64,000 nt of DNA from Thereva unica (lineage: Eukaryota > Arthropoda > Insecta > Diptera > Therevidae). Position numbers and translations under genes: made by a program. Location of the stretch: positions 156,317,850 through 156,381,849 of the forward strand of contig OX465283.1 of assembly GCA_949987705.1 (NCBI GenBank), in the 5' to 3' direction. Positions 11,130-22,849 of the stretch are shown piece after piece (the first letter of the stretch is position 1; each line of letters starts with the position of its first letter). Below the pieces are notes generated by a model. It had not been told where the DNA came from. It saw nothing but the letters and a program-made list of their open reading frames with translations, and did not search any database.

Positions 11130-13770
11130 AGAATAAATAAAATAGTCGGAAATATATATGTATGCACATTGGGAGTTATATTCGCAGTTGCAGAAAAATC
11201 GTAAGGAACTTCGTTCCTGACGGGGGTCTCATTTTTTATTTCGTGCCGTTTTTTTTTTTTTTTTGGTGGCAGCGGTGCACAAAAAAAGGCGATATTTGTT
11301 TTTAATTTTGCAATTACCGCCGCTGTGTGTTGTGTTGTGACTATGAAAAGTGATCGCAAGTCAAATAATAAATAAATCCTGACAAATATTTGCCTTGAAG
11401 CGCTTTCGTAATGCACACGAAGCCTGCCATATTATCATAATTTTAAATAGACTTTCATCAATGAAAAATAAACATCCCATCGGTGTAGTCCTTATTTTTA
11501 TGAGGGTTAAAGTGAACAGAGAAAGGACTTTCAATTTTATCCATAGAAGCAGAAGGGGGACCACATGGAAGGATAACAATTCAGCTTTCGGTTGGCCTTC
11601 GTTCTGATTATAATAATTATGTTGTCAGGAGGTGAATTGATTCGTCCTATATATGTATGGATATAAGTGATTGCTTTCACCCTGGATTGAAAATTTGCGT
11701 ATATACACGCACATATTATTCCCCGCAACGGATCCCGTTGGGAATTTAATTTGAAATTCCGGTACAAGGACCAAACCAAGGATCGTCTCATTTCGTACAC
11801 ATGAATTTTTTTTTCAATTCATTCAAATCGGCTGGCTGGGCCATTGTTCGAGAGAGAGGAGATTTGATATGTGCGAGCTAGATCCTTTCTTATTATTCTC
11901 CTTTAAGTGATTGTTATAGTATATCCCTGTGCACCCTTCACTGATTCCTTAATGCTGCTACTGTGCTGCTGTACGTACGTATACGTATTTCACCATTCTT
12001 CCGTACTTAATCGAGTGCGCGGGACAATAGGGAAAAGAAGTGGTCGATTTCAATTCTCCTGCGTTTGCCTCATCTACATATGAATGGCAGGAGGGCACCC
12101 GGTATCGTACCTAAGAATTATATTAAGAAATTGAATATCGCGCTGAAAACGTTTTATGCCTTTTACTTTTTCACATTAAATTGAGCATGAATTTTTTTGG
12201 CGTAAATTATTATTATTCTTTTCACTCAATGAATTGGTGGTACACAAGTTCATATAACGTGTATTTTTATGTGTATGTATGTAGTAACTGACATATTTTC
12301 ATCATTTCCTCCTGGAAGTGACAGATTTCCCTAGAAAAATTTCATGAAATCGATTGAGACATTTTATTACAACATCACCAATATCCCAAAGCCTACATAA
12401 ATATATCGTTTCTTATAAGCGACGTCGCAAGCCATTAACCCCATAAGTTGCCATTTCTATGCAAACTGCGATTTGTGCCGATGCTTATAAGGTTCCTCCC
12501 CTACACATAATTCGAAGGATAAAACCTTATGCAGCAGCAGCAGCAACATAGCTCCGTATCAGCCCATCAAATAGGACAGGATATCGTCCTGAATTGATAG
12601 ACACCGCAGACATTAACAACTTGAGTTAACGGACCAAATTTCCGGATATGTTTTTTGTTGTTGTTGTAGTTACTCTGTTCGATGAGGGTTACCCCAGAAG
12701 GATATAGATATTTTTACGAATTTTTATGGACGTTTTTTTCCATCATGCAGCAACACTAGTGATTTAGTTCTCATAGCGAACCACTTCATAATCCCACAAT
12801 TCACCTTCAAAATGTCCAATCGAAAAGACCAGCACAATCTTCTTTCGGTGTCCATCCAAAAGATTCCTCATATATATCGACATTGTAACTCATCTTCATT
12901 TTTCTGTCCTCACACACATACATTTCTTCCTTTTTGTCATTTTGGGAATAGATACTAGAAGCATAACCAACAATCATTTTCCAGAACAATAGCAGCTGTC
13001 ATGTTTAGTTTCCTCTCATCTCGGCAAAGTGCACGGTTGGATTGTTCCTGGCAAAAAAGGACTCTCTGTGCTCGGTTATAAGGCGAAGGAAATTCATTTC
13101 TAAAGCAGCCGAACAAAAGCTACAAGTCCTTTGCTCGTCATTTCAGACAACCAGCTCCCAGCTCTACCGAAACTCATTTTTCTATTAGAACTTAGGAGGT
13201 GGGTGGGGATATGGAGGGTTGTTTTTATTTATTTGACATTTGATGAGGGGGGAACGCCTGTTGAGGGTGGAATTTTTGGGAGACTTTGGCACACAAGTGC
13301 TACGACATATATACGGTTGCAAGAGTTATGATTTTCATTATTGCGATGATATTGAGTTCTGTAATAATACTTATGAAGATGATTTGGAGTTTTTTTTCTA
13401 TCTTGATTACGCAATGTTTGTTAAAGGAGCTTAATTGCGGTTTGGAGAAGGTCCTTTGAAGTTGTCTGTCTATAGATTGATATTAAAAGGAATGAATGTC
13501 GCATTTTTTGTAATCAAAGATCGTGTGGAGCATCCAAGTCACCCCATACCATAGTTGCATCATTCAATGATTTCGTTTTATTTTTAAAGACTCATTTCTA
13601 CTCCGTTTGTCTCTAACCAAATAATTTGCAATGAAACGTATTGTTGATGTTAAATGAATTCTACGAGTATAATCAGGACTTAAACCTTATTCCGCATGCA
13701 AGGATTATATTTGTGACTGCGGTTTCAATACGCTTAAAATGAGTTGAAAAAAAATCGAGGAAAGTCGGTG
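11130..13770. other. No gene seen
   Basis: Poly-T near 11250, a CAG microsatellite near 12530 and a TTG run near 12655. No frame with domain content or splice structure was recognised. Confidence 0.4.
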
Positions 13771-13774
13771 AAGA

Positions 13775-14092
13775 TTATATAAATAATGAGGCAGTACTTC
13801 GTTTTGGAAGGGTTGCACTAAACACCATTCTTGCGGCTCCAATCAAGAATGAGTTTGATGTTCCAGTTGATAGAGTTGGACATGAGCTCACGATGGCCAG
13901 GGCACGTTCTTGTCTTATATTGTCGAAAGCATAGAAAAAACGCACAGTACTGTCATCAGCGAAGCTGAGGAATGGGTTGGAAGGGATTGAGAGCATAAAG
14001 ATTATGAATATTAGGAAAAGAGCTGGTAAAAGAATTGATCCTTGAGGAACCCCGGCCGAGATTGTGTGGGGATTACTTTCGACGCCGTCCAA
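13775..14092 (-). mobile_element. Non-LTR retrotransposon relic: reverse transcriptase palm
   Basis: On the minus strand it reads [20 protein letters not shown], then SFADDSTVRFFYAFD. PQGS and FADD are the RT motif B and catalytic motif C of a jockey/CR1-like LINE. The FADD aspartates are intact, unlike the 36.3-38.3 kb copy. The frame is closed on both sides, so it is a fragment. Confidence 0.75.
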
Positions 14093-14217
14093 TACTTCCT
14101 TTATTGAACAATTAAAAACTTAGCTCCTAATTCATTTCCTAATAACTGGGTATTTACAAATTGCTTGGAGTTTAGACAACAGACCGGGATGACATACTCA
14201 GTCAAAGGCTGCATTCG

Positions 14218-14342
14218 AAAATTCAGCCCGCTGCGCAAAATTGGCAGTATCGCAGCAAGGCTGCAGGTTATATATGCCTGGCTGCAGCCATTTTGACTTT
14301 TTGAATGATATGCTGTCATTTCTGCGCAGTTGGCTGAATTTT
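14218..14342. repeat. Short inverted-repeat element between RT and endonuclease relics
   Basis: AAAATTCAGCC (14218-14228) pairs with GGCTGAATTTT (14332-14342). Inside, CTGCGCA and TGCGCAG extend the arms with two mismatches. The whole is about 125 bp. It sits where the LINE RT and endonuclease fragments meet. Confidence 0.5.
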
Positions 14343-14379
14343 CAGACATGGGCTTGACGAAAACACAACTCCCACTCGG

Positions 14380-15014
14380 TGGCTTGAAAGAAGCGAACAG
14401 GCCTAGGGTTGTTTAGGAACTGCGATGGTTGGGTCAGGTGTTAGATATGGCAAATATGAACTTGCTATGCTGTAATCCAAGCTGCTCAGAGGTGAGTCAA
14501 AATCGACAGAGTATCGGTAAGGAGGCAAGAAATAGGTCAAGAAGATGGGATCCTTGGCCTGCAACTTCAGGGACCCTAGTAGGACGATGCATAATCTGAT
14601 GTAAATTGTTAGTGCTTCAAAGAGCTTGGCGTCCTTGCCAGAAACACTTATGCCTTTTGATTAAGTAAGCCAATTTGAATTATGGACGTTGAAATTACCC
14701 GTGGCAATGATTTCGCACTCCGGGTGTGCAGATAAAATAGCGAAAATCCGCTCAGAAATAGCGTCGAATGCAAAAAGAGAGGCTTCATTTCGTATTAGGA
14801 CTTCTGTATAGAAAACAGAAGAATGTGACTTGACTATTTCCCGCAGGAAAATTTTCAGTTGGATTTTTATTAGAGGTTTGGCCTTTTTTGTATAAAATGA
14901 CTGGGCTAAGAGCTCTGCTTTCATTGGCCCGAAATTGGGTACTGAAACATCCACTACGACCTTGCTTGGCAAAAAAAAGTCCGATCTAAAAACTGCGTTT
15001 ATGATTACGTTCAA
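14380..15014 (-). mobile_element. Non-LTR retrotransposon relic: endonuclease domain
   Basis: On the minus strand, 15014-14661 contains VVVDVSVPNFGP...ATGNFNVHNSNWLT, an APE-type endonuclease GDFNxHN motif with Asp replaced by Asn. After a frame break it continues RVPEVAGQGSHLLDLFLASLP to about 14.4 kb, the end of the endonuclease domain. Together with 13775-14092 it is probably one 5'-truncated, internally deleted LINE. Confidence 0.65.
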
Positions 15015-15452
15015 CCCAAGTTCAAACTAGGCACAACCCAGTTATGAACTGGTACTACACATACATGATGAGTTTATTAGTTGAGATTGAGTTAGGTTGA
15101 ATTGAAAATAAATAAAAAACACTGCACATTACAAAAAATCAAAACACAAAAATGCTGCTGTCAACTAAATTCCTCTACTGAACTCGCGTCTATATGCATA
15201 ATATCAACTCAACCCAGGTAGCACATTTGAGTCGAGTTCAGTCGACCCTAAAACAACTCGACTCGCGTCTACATGCAGTTGGACTCGGGTTCTACTTGAA
15301 TTCAACTCATCATGTATACCTACTATGGGTCCACTCAACTCAGCTGAACGCTCATACCTGGGTCGAGTTGATCTTTCGTTTCATATATGCGATTAGAGTT
15401 GTAACTGAGTTGAAGTGACATTTGTTTTGCTTGTTTACCATCCGTGAAGTCT
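15015..15452. repeat. AACTCAACCC-rich repeat, left part, split by a LINE insertion
   Basis: Contains repeated CAACTCAACCCAGGTAGC, GACTCGCGTCTACATGCAG, CATCATGTATACC and ends GTTTACCATCCGTGAAGTCT. The right remainder, CCGTGAAGTCTGCTTTCGGCG, resumes at 16557. Comparison with the copies at 31800-32020 and 42870-43040 shows these belong together. Confidence 0.6.
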
Positions 15453-16556
15453 TGCCATCATTGTCTCTGGGAAGTTTGACTTGACCATTACAAAGGTCAT
15501 GAGAACAGCACTCCTAGAAGTTCAAAGATGGTGTACCAAGGAGGGTCTGTCAATCAAACCAAATAAGGCTGTCCACATTCCATTTGCCACGTATCCGACC
15601 ATATAGTTAGTCAACTGTGGTTCCAAAGGGAGCGATTATCCCGGATCGTTCTGAGCGGGAGGAATTCATTCTTCCAGGGGATCCAAAACATCTCCACAGG
15701 TTTGCTGACGGGTCAAAAATGGAACATGGCACGGGGGCTGGTGTCGCAGGACCCAACTCCAACGTCTCGATTGCAATGGGTAAGTGGCCCTCTCTTTTCC
15801 AGACTAAAACACGTACCATTGCGACCTGCGCTCGCCTCAACCTTGACAAAGGTCTGAAAGCGCCAACCTTCAAATCTTTTCTGACAGCCAAGCTGCCAAG
15901 TTTTCTTCCAAGCTAGTAGCAGGGTGCTTTGACGTACTCCAGAGCCTAACCAGAATAACCAGAAGAAATGAGGTCTCGCTCTGCTGGGTCCCCGGACACT
16001 GGGGTATCGAGGGGAATGAGTCGGCAGACAGCCTCGTGTGGGAGGGGTCTAAGACGTTGCTCCAGGGCCCAGAACCCTTCTGTGACATCTCTTGGTCCAC
16101 CTCCAAGTCCTTGATAGAGAAGTGGATTAAGGGAATAAACCTAGCCTATTGGGAGTCAGTCCCAGGTCTTAGACAAGCTAAAGATCTTATAAGACCCTTT
16201 GCCCTAAGGGGCCCTATCACTATAAACAGAGCGGACCTAAAGCTGCTGGTGGGTTACCTCACTGGCCTTGTAGGACTGCGGTACCCCCTCCACAGCCTAG
16301 GACTGTCTCAAGAGACAGAATGCCGACTGTGCTTGGAAGGCGACGAGACTTCCACACATATTCTTTGTGACTGTCCTGCTCTGATCTGGCTTAGAATAAG
16401 AACGTTTATCAGAGAGTTTTTGAGGCCTGCTCAAGTCCGGTCTTCATCAATTAAAGACCTTCTTGCTTTCATCCGGAAGGTTGATAGTCTGTTCCAATAG
16501 GCCTAACTTGGCCGCGGTGTTCACCTTGTGGGCTGCCCCCTTATTCCTTAATAATA
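15453..16556 (+). mobile_element. 5'-truncated RNase H-class LINE insertion with 13 bp TSD
   Basis: It opens with RT thumb-region residues (ALLEVQRWCTKEGLSIKPNK). After a deletion comes RNase H (RFADGSKMEHGTGAGV) and WVPGHWGIEGNESADSLV. A 154-codon frame from 16036 to 16500 has LKLLVGYLTGLVGLRYPLHS and a zinc-knuckle-like CRLCLEGDETSTHILCDC. It ends in TTAATAATAAT. Both sides carry ATCCGTGAAGTCT (15440-15452, 16557-16569), a 13 bp target duplication. An RNase H domain and a TAA-type tail suggest an I/LOA-like clade. Confidence 0.8.
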
Positions 16557-16569
16557 ATCCGTGAAGTCT

Positions 16570-19020
16570 GCTTTCGGCGTAGCTTTCACAGGAATATAAA
16601 ATGATTTGCACATTCAACTACACATTTCTGAATAATGAATATTAATTCTATATCTGACAAAATATGACACTTTTAAATTATAAAATTCTCTAAAGTGCAT
16701 AAAGCAATTTCATTCTAGTAATTTATGGCCTTAATTTCCTGCTTCCAAAACGTTTAACACCAGTATTCGGCAATAACCCCCGCGACAGGACAATTGTTAT
16801 CCCAAAAAATCCTCGTTAAGGATTTTCTTTTTTTAAAATTGCTCCATTACCGTAAAAATTTACCACCCATCGAATTTCAGGAAGTTGTAACAGACTGCGA
16901 CTCCATTCCATACACTATCAATGGTTTTCCATCGTAAGACATTTCGTTTTCAGTAAGGGTATAAAACGGGGAAAGCCGTTCCTGACGGTGCACCCTGTAA
17001 GGACTCAATTTTATTTTATATATAGAAAAAAAAAAAAAGAAATCAAAACACCCTCTATATTTTTGCAGCGAAGATCATCATCATTACTCGCACACAGGCA
17101 TCAAGTGACACACTTCCGTCTTTTGTTGATGTTTATTATCCTTGACTTCTATTTGTTATTATTTCTGTATTGTTGAGAAAATTCAGCGCGCATCCTTCGT
17201 CCTTCGTGTTACTTTTGTGTACGCGTTCCGTCACGTATCACAGAAGGAAATCTTGAAAAATTGTGAATGTTAAGAGAATATTGAAAAAAAAAAATCTTGT
17301 GGAACTTGTAGAATTATTACAAAACCCAGGGTAGGAAAAAAAGGATGAGAAAGTGACAGAAAAGTCATTTATCTTGAAGTCATTTTGCTGGGAGTGACGA
17401 TATCCCTGTTGCAGGAAGAGGGTGACTAGGCTCGCTTGAAATCTTTATTGTTATCCCTCTACCTAAAGTGCAGAGGTGTGGTTCCAGCCTGAAGAATAAA
17501 CTTATCACTTTACAACAGAATCAACTCTCGGGAATCAACTACTGTGTCTCGTCAGGACGAGGGAACAAGGATGCTATCGCGCATAGTAAAAGCGCAAAAA
17601 AATGCAAATTTTCGTTCGAGCATCGTCCTGTGACGGGAGAAATAACATGATACACGCGCCAAATGTTGGTGACATATCACCCATGAAAAATGATGTGATA
17701 CAATGTAATTTTTAAATTTGCGACAGTTTTTTTGCATACATATATATAGAACAGGAACAGGACACCCTGCATGTACACGTGTGTGTTTTGCAAACATTAT
17801 TTTCTCGTCATTGCACAGGCCAGCGTCGCGTCGCGGAGAGCGATTTATGGCCCCATGATAAATCCTTCGCTGAGATACATCCTTGAGAGTAAGATAAATA
17901 CGATATCAGGACTAGCTGTCAGTAAGCCCCACTTGAAGATCCGCATGGATGCTATGTATCCTTGCTACTAAAGGACTGCGATTATTGGGAAAAATTGCGC
18001 TTGACACTGAAAGCTACTCTAGCAATTCACTTTTCCTCAGGGATATTAGGATTTTCGTCCTAGTTTTTTTTTTGCCAGGGAGGAGGCACAGGGCGGGCTC
18101 ATCCAGATACGAAAATCTAGCCTTATCCTTCTCTGAATATCAACAGGACTTATAATGGGGTAAAAAACCCCGACGCAATAGTAACGGGGTGCTAGGTTGT
18201 TTGACATCCTGCTGAGATGATACAAAACATGCATATGACATCACTTCGGGGTGTGTGAAAATTTTTCCAGCCACCCCTGACGCGCTCGGTGTTCGCGCGT
18301 CAGATTTTTCATGCTGATTGCATCCTTTCTGTTTTATGTCCTGAATATCATTCACTGGATGGAGAGGATGAAACTTTTGCTAAAATTAATTTTTAACGAG
18401 GAAACTGCTGTGATTTTTATTAATAGTCGGAGTTTTGAATGTGTTTGGAGGATGTGCCATCACACACATGGATTTTGGGCATTTAAATCAATTTTTATGG
18501 ATGAATGCAGAAATTTTGTTTGGGGTATTTAACGAGCAATAACAGAATTTTGTATTGTGTTGGAATATAATTTTACAATAGGATATTATTCTGAATATTT
18601 TTTGTCAAATAAAATATCAAATATGTATGGATGGATTTTTTTTGACATGGGCAGCTGCTATCAATATCTCGCTGAAATGGTCCATATCGTACCCACGCCG
18701 GTTCGTGAAATTTAAGCAAGCTATAGTGTTTGCAGTGTAGTGACTTTCCAACCATAGCTGTTATCAACCTATGGCATCTCTGTTTCCGATAAAGACCAGA
18801 CATCTTTGAGTACATCAATAGACTACATCAAATTGTGTATCATCTCATAAGAGTTCCTGATGTTGTAGGCCAAGGAACTTATCACTTGATCCTGCTGTTA
18901 TCTCTTATTCAAGTTGATGCTCCATCGAAGATGATTCACCGCTTGGCTACTCAGGTGGCTACCTAGTTAGCCCAAACTGCATATCAATTGTTACAATTGT
19001 TTGTTTTGATTTTTGTTACA
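16570..19020. other. No gene seen
   Basis: Only the right remainder of the 15015 repeat (16557-16600) and simple AT-rich sequence. Short frames lack support. Confidence 0.4.
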
Positions 19021-19046
19021 GCGAACTTCGGGCTGATTTCTTCTCT

Positions 19047-19490
19047 TTGGATGCTGCCGAATCACGAGTTCAAAAGCAAAATCCATCGTATCCACCTTCA
19101 GCACCCTTCAGATTGTTATTAGTCTATCCTGTGCTCTGTTCCTTCCTTCGTATCAAGCTTAGAACTAAACATGGCACAATGAGGAGTACGACATGGCAGG
19201 CTGGTAGTAGGGTGACTACTATACTTGGACTTTCTCATAAGAAAAACAAGAGTTCCTTGAGTATATTGTTCCATCTAAATTAAATCAAGCAAAGGAAATA
19301 TTGCAAATCCATCATCAGGAAAGTTAAATCATCATTATAACTAGAAAAACTCGACTGTGGAACAACATTCCACAGTTAGTATTCCCGAACTCATACAACA
19401 CCCAAGAGTTCCAGCGCAGGGCTCATCGCCATTTCATGCAAAACACCCCTAACTCTGCCCTATCTTCCGTTCTATCTTGTAATTAACGGC
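19047..19490 (+). mobile_element. jockey/CR1-like LINE 3' fragments
   Basis: 19343-19480 reads RTRLWNNIPQLVFPNSYNTQ and then EFQRRAHRHFMQ, the C-terminal signature of the family at 36.3-38.3 kb. 19047-19200 carries a related 3' stretch (QKQNPSYPPSAPFRL). Neither has an intact frame. Confidence 0.6.
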
Positions 19491-19839
19491 GATTCATTAC
19501 TAACAATCCCTTTCCCAAAACAGCTTTAGAAAACTAAATATTCAACAGCCACAAAGAAAGGTGATCGTCTTTGAAAGATTCACTTCGAAGCTTTAAACCT
19601 TGATACTCGAAGAGGTTTCCAGTTTTAAAACAAACTGCTTCACCAGACCAAATAAAGTCTTTCGACAGACTCGCTTAGGAGAGCTCATCTTCTCCCGTCC
19701 TATATCGTGTCGAGGTGTACGATCCGGCACGGTCATTCCACACAGATAACACATGCATACCACATACCAACCATATTCCGATCAATACCTGCGGAATGTG
19801 GCCCAGGCCTTGTCGAGGTGAACCATCACAGCGCGAAAT

Positions 19840-20255
19840 CTATCAAGCTCTGCCAAAAGATGCAAGAATGCAGAGCTTCTAATTCATATGTTAAGGAAGT
19901 TCTTCAGAAGCACGAACTCTATACTCCAATTTTTTGATTTGTTTTCCTCAAGTTCTTTTTTATTCCCCTTAATTTGGAAATTTGTAGTTTTTATAATAAT
20001 TGTGTCAGTTGTGAAATACTATTTTTGGTGAAAGCAAAAGCCCCAGGAGCTTCCTAAAGGCTTCAATTTCGCAGGTTCGTTTGCGCTTCTTCACAAACAT
20101 ATTATAAGCGATTCGTTTTGATGTCCTGCCTGTGTTAAAAGGAAGGGAATTGGGATATGAATAAAAAGCGTGTTGGCATTCTTTTTCAGCGCTTCAGAGT
20201 CTGTTCTAAAACACTTCAATTCCCCGTTGGAATCCGACAGTGTTCTTGGCAACAT
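19840..20255. repeat. Dispersed ~400 bp repeat, copy A
   Basis: Shares long blocks with 53960-54312: GGAAATTTGTAGTTTTTATA, GTCAGTTGTGAAATRCTATTTTTGGTGAAAG, TGCCTGTGTTAAAAGGAAGGGAAT and TTTTCAGCGCTTCAGARTCTG. Its left end (CTGCCAAAAGATGCAAGAATGCAG) also matches the fragment at 52038-52127. Non-coding; class unclear, hAT-like ends possible. Confidence 0.65.
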
Positions 20256-20519
20256 TTTCTACATTTTCATTTTGTGTCGAGGTATGACCTTTGATAGGTT
20301 AAATCTCAGCTCCACACCATCTATACCAGTGTACCCCTGGGGTGGAGTTTATCACCCACACTCTTTCTAATTTTCTAATGGCCTATTTTTTGTCCCTTCC
20401 ACCCCACTTCACTGACGGTTCACTAGAAGGGTGTTAGATAGCTGTTTGTGGAAAAAGGACGTACCCTATATGCTCCAGAGCGGGCCAGGCGATTGGCGGA
20501 GAGCGCTTGCCCTTGACCG

Positions 20520-21800
20520 CTGACATAACCATTTTATAGGCTCCGCTTCAGGGGTCCGAGCCCGCTTCTTTGCACAGCCTTTGAAATGCTCGGAATTACT
20601 TCTAGCGATGGCTTTGTTTAGCCTTTTCCTCGCTTCCATATACAGTGAGCATCAATATAAAGTTAACACAAATTCCCCTTTATTTTATTTTGAGTCTTTT
20701 AGGGAGCCTCCAGGACCCCCTTAGAGGCAAATGCGAATTTTTAAATTATTTTTTAATTGTAGTAGAGACTGTTACGAAGATTTTAAGGGGTCGTGTAGCC
20801 TCCTCCGATTTTTTTTGAGGAGGTAAAAACGTGGATTTTTTAGTGTATTTTTGTTGTTGAGCCTTTTGTGTTAACTTTATATTGATGCTCACTGTATCTC
20901 TTAAGGAGCTCATCGAAATCCGGACTTCTCTGCCCTTTCCTCTCGCTTTCAGGCAATTCCTTTGGAATTCCTTGGCCCTCCCTGCCAACCTCACATCATG
21001 CAGGAATACTTCCTCGAACACCACTGTGTCGAGTTTTTTAACGGTCCATCCTTTAGCCATCCCGTACCTAAGGGTCCTCACTCCTATACCCGGACCTGCC
21101 TCGAAGTTGATGGATTGGTGGTCACTGTGAGTGTACACATCGCTCACCCACCACTGCAGGTCCTTCGACAAACACTACGTTCAATTCCGAGAATAATTCT
21201 AGGAGTATGCGCGTTGAATGACCCCTACATTATTTTCGGGCAATGTCGACTCGCGTCGGCGGCTAACCTTTCTAACATCGACTCGTGCTCGTCTAGTGAC
21301 AGACTTGGCGCCGGATATCAGCTGTAGACGTGTACTTCGCCTACTTTTGCCCGCGTGAAGCTACTCGCTGGGTCTTTCATGGTATTTTCCATGGCTCGGC
21401 TCCCGCAACAGTTTATCGCTGTCGTGCCGCTGTTATCCGCTATCCAGACGCTGCTGTGCAGGTTTCTATACCACGCAGACAATGGCGAAGTCGTTTTTTC
21501 CTTAGCTTCTTCTACTTTTTGGTGCCTTCTTAAACGACGGACATCTATTGCTTCTGGTCACGTGTCCACTATTCCTGCCCAATATTTTCCCACAAATGAG
21601 GCATTTGCCAGTTTGGTCACACTCCGTTACCTTCTGGCTAAGGGTAATGGCCGCCCTTTTCATCAAACTGATGGTTGCTCACATTTGTCGTTTAGGGTTG
21701 AGAGTGTGGTACGAAAAGGTATGCCTATCCCGACAGAGCCTCCATATACGGATAAAACACTGGTTGTGCCTGGTTCCCAAAGGAGATCGTTAGAGGACAC
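20520..21800 (-). mobile_element. LOA/R1-like LINE relic: gag zinc knuckles and endonuclease
   Basis: On the minus strand, 21790-21540 contains a gag-like CLICGK....GHVTRSNRC knuckle. 21370-21190 reads TRAKVGEVHVYS*YPAPSLS, then LERLAADASRHCPKIM*GSF and NAHT: an endonuclease GDFNAH motif damaged by stops. 21171-20890 reads WWVSDVYTHSDHQ (SDH catalytic motif) to about 20.9 kb. 20640-20520 continues MEARKRLNKAIARSNSEHF, the endonuclease-RT linker. The MITE at 20643-20894 interrupts it. Confidence 0.7.
20643..20894. mobile_element. 252 bp MITE, perfect 30 bp TIRs, TA flanks
   Basis: The first 30 bases, starting CAGTGAGCATCAATATAAAG (20643-20672), are exactly the reverse complement of 20865-20894. 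TA lies directly outside each end (20641-20642, 20895-20896). TA duplication points to the Tc1/mariner superfamily. No ORF inside. It is inserted in the LINE relic at 20520-21800. Confidence 0.87.
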
Positions 21801-22143
21801 TGCCAAAACTACCCACATCACAAGTTTACATGTTTTCTTGGTAGACTTTTAAAGGTGTGTGAATTTCTTTTGCTTATAACATTTTTCCATTTTTTTTCTA
21901 AAATCTAATCACTCTCACCGCTTTCCACATTATCGGAAATTCCAACCAGTGAATAAACCCATCTGACTAAAACAGTATTATCCCAGAAGTGAACAAATTA
22001 ATTATACAACAGCAATTAATCAACAAATTTAAAGCACCTGAAAAAAGGTATCTAAATCTTCAAAAAATGTTCTTCCCAAACTACAGCAAAAGTGATGAGG
22101 CAATTTTTGCTTCATCGGAAATGAATTCTAGATAGTTTCCGGC

Positions 22144-22200
22144 TATTTAAGCACGCGATTCTGTGAACGAACCATCAATTAAATGGTCACAGTGCTTAAG
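22144..22200 (+). promoter_or_regulatory. Core promoter of cecropin gene 1
   Basis: TATTTAAG at 22144-22151 matches the TATA box of all the other cecropin genes here, about 120 nt before the ATG. ACCATCAATT at about 22171-22180 is a plausible initiator about 30 nt downstream. I do not see the GGGGATTNAC/GGGAAAACC pair found upstream of genes 3-7, only a weak GATA core (agatag) near 22130. Confidence 0.5.
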
Positions 22201-22267
22201 CCAACTCTGGAATATTTTTAACCACTAAAATTAATTACTTTTAAAATTATTAAATTAAAAAAAAAAA

Positions 22268-22526
22268 ATGAATTTCTCGAAAATTTTCTTCGTGGTGACT
22301 TTGTTGGTACTAATTGCTTTTACCGGTCAAGGTGAGGCTGGATGGCTGAAGAAATTTGGAAAGAAAGTTGTACGTTTGTATTTTTTGTTTAATTTATTTT
22401 TGTGTTATTAATTAAAATTTAATTTAATAGGAGAGAGCTGGACAGAGAATTCGAGATGCAACAATAAAAACAATTGCGATTGCTCAACAAGGTGCTGATG
22501 TTTTGAAGACGATAAGAGGGAATTGA
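22268..22526 (+). CDS. Cecropin-family antimicrobial peptide, gene 1 (two exons)
   Basis: Exons are 22268-22369 and 22431-22526, with a 61 nt GT-AG intron (gtacgt...aatag). The product is 65 aa. Residues 1-24 form a signal peptide (MNFSK start, hydrophobic core, GEA just before cleavage). The predicted mature peptide starts GWLKKFGKKVERAGQ, with the Trp-2/Lys-rich amphipathic helix, and ends ADVLKTIRGN. Cecropins are secreted membrane-disrupting antibacterial peptides of the humoral immune response. The intron sits between the KKV and ER codons, as in the other six genes. This copy has diverged from genes 3-7 (Phe at mature position 6, RIRDAT) and lies about 17 kb away from the rest. An ATTAAA at 22585-22590 could serve as the poly(A) signal. 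An RTE-like relic begins about 350 bp downstream. The ATG is the only in-frame start before the signal peptide. Confidence 0.93.
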
Positions 22527-22849
22527 TTGTGATAATTTTTAGTATTTATTTTAATATTTTTTTAGAAATTAGATTTGCATAATAATTAAATGATTTTATT
22601 TAGTTTTGAAAATTTTGAGTTTTATTTTACTTCAAATCAGACTTACGATGCGATTCCTTTATGTGAGGGACCTATCTTTATACTAAGCTTGCCCTTTGCT
22701 GGGCTGTCAGCTTTCTCCTTCAATTCGATTCCAGAGTGTCTTATAATTCTGGGCAACGTCATATTATTTTACCTTTTTGACCCACTCCACGATCCACTAT
22801 CTATAAAGCTTCTAGGATACCGCGTTCAGAGTCAAACAACTTGATCGTT

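Noticed and set aside
20480..20570. tRNA-like A and B boxes (GATTGGCGGAGAG, GGTCCGAGCCC), possible SINE
   Set aside because: No cloverleaf could be drawn, and the minus strand here continues the LINE linker coding.
21355..21852. 165-codon plus-strand ORF
   Set aside because: It is antisense to a LINE gag/endonuclease relic with CLICGK...GHVTRSNRC and GSFNAHT motifs on the minus strand.
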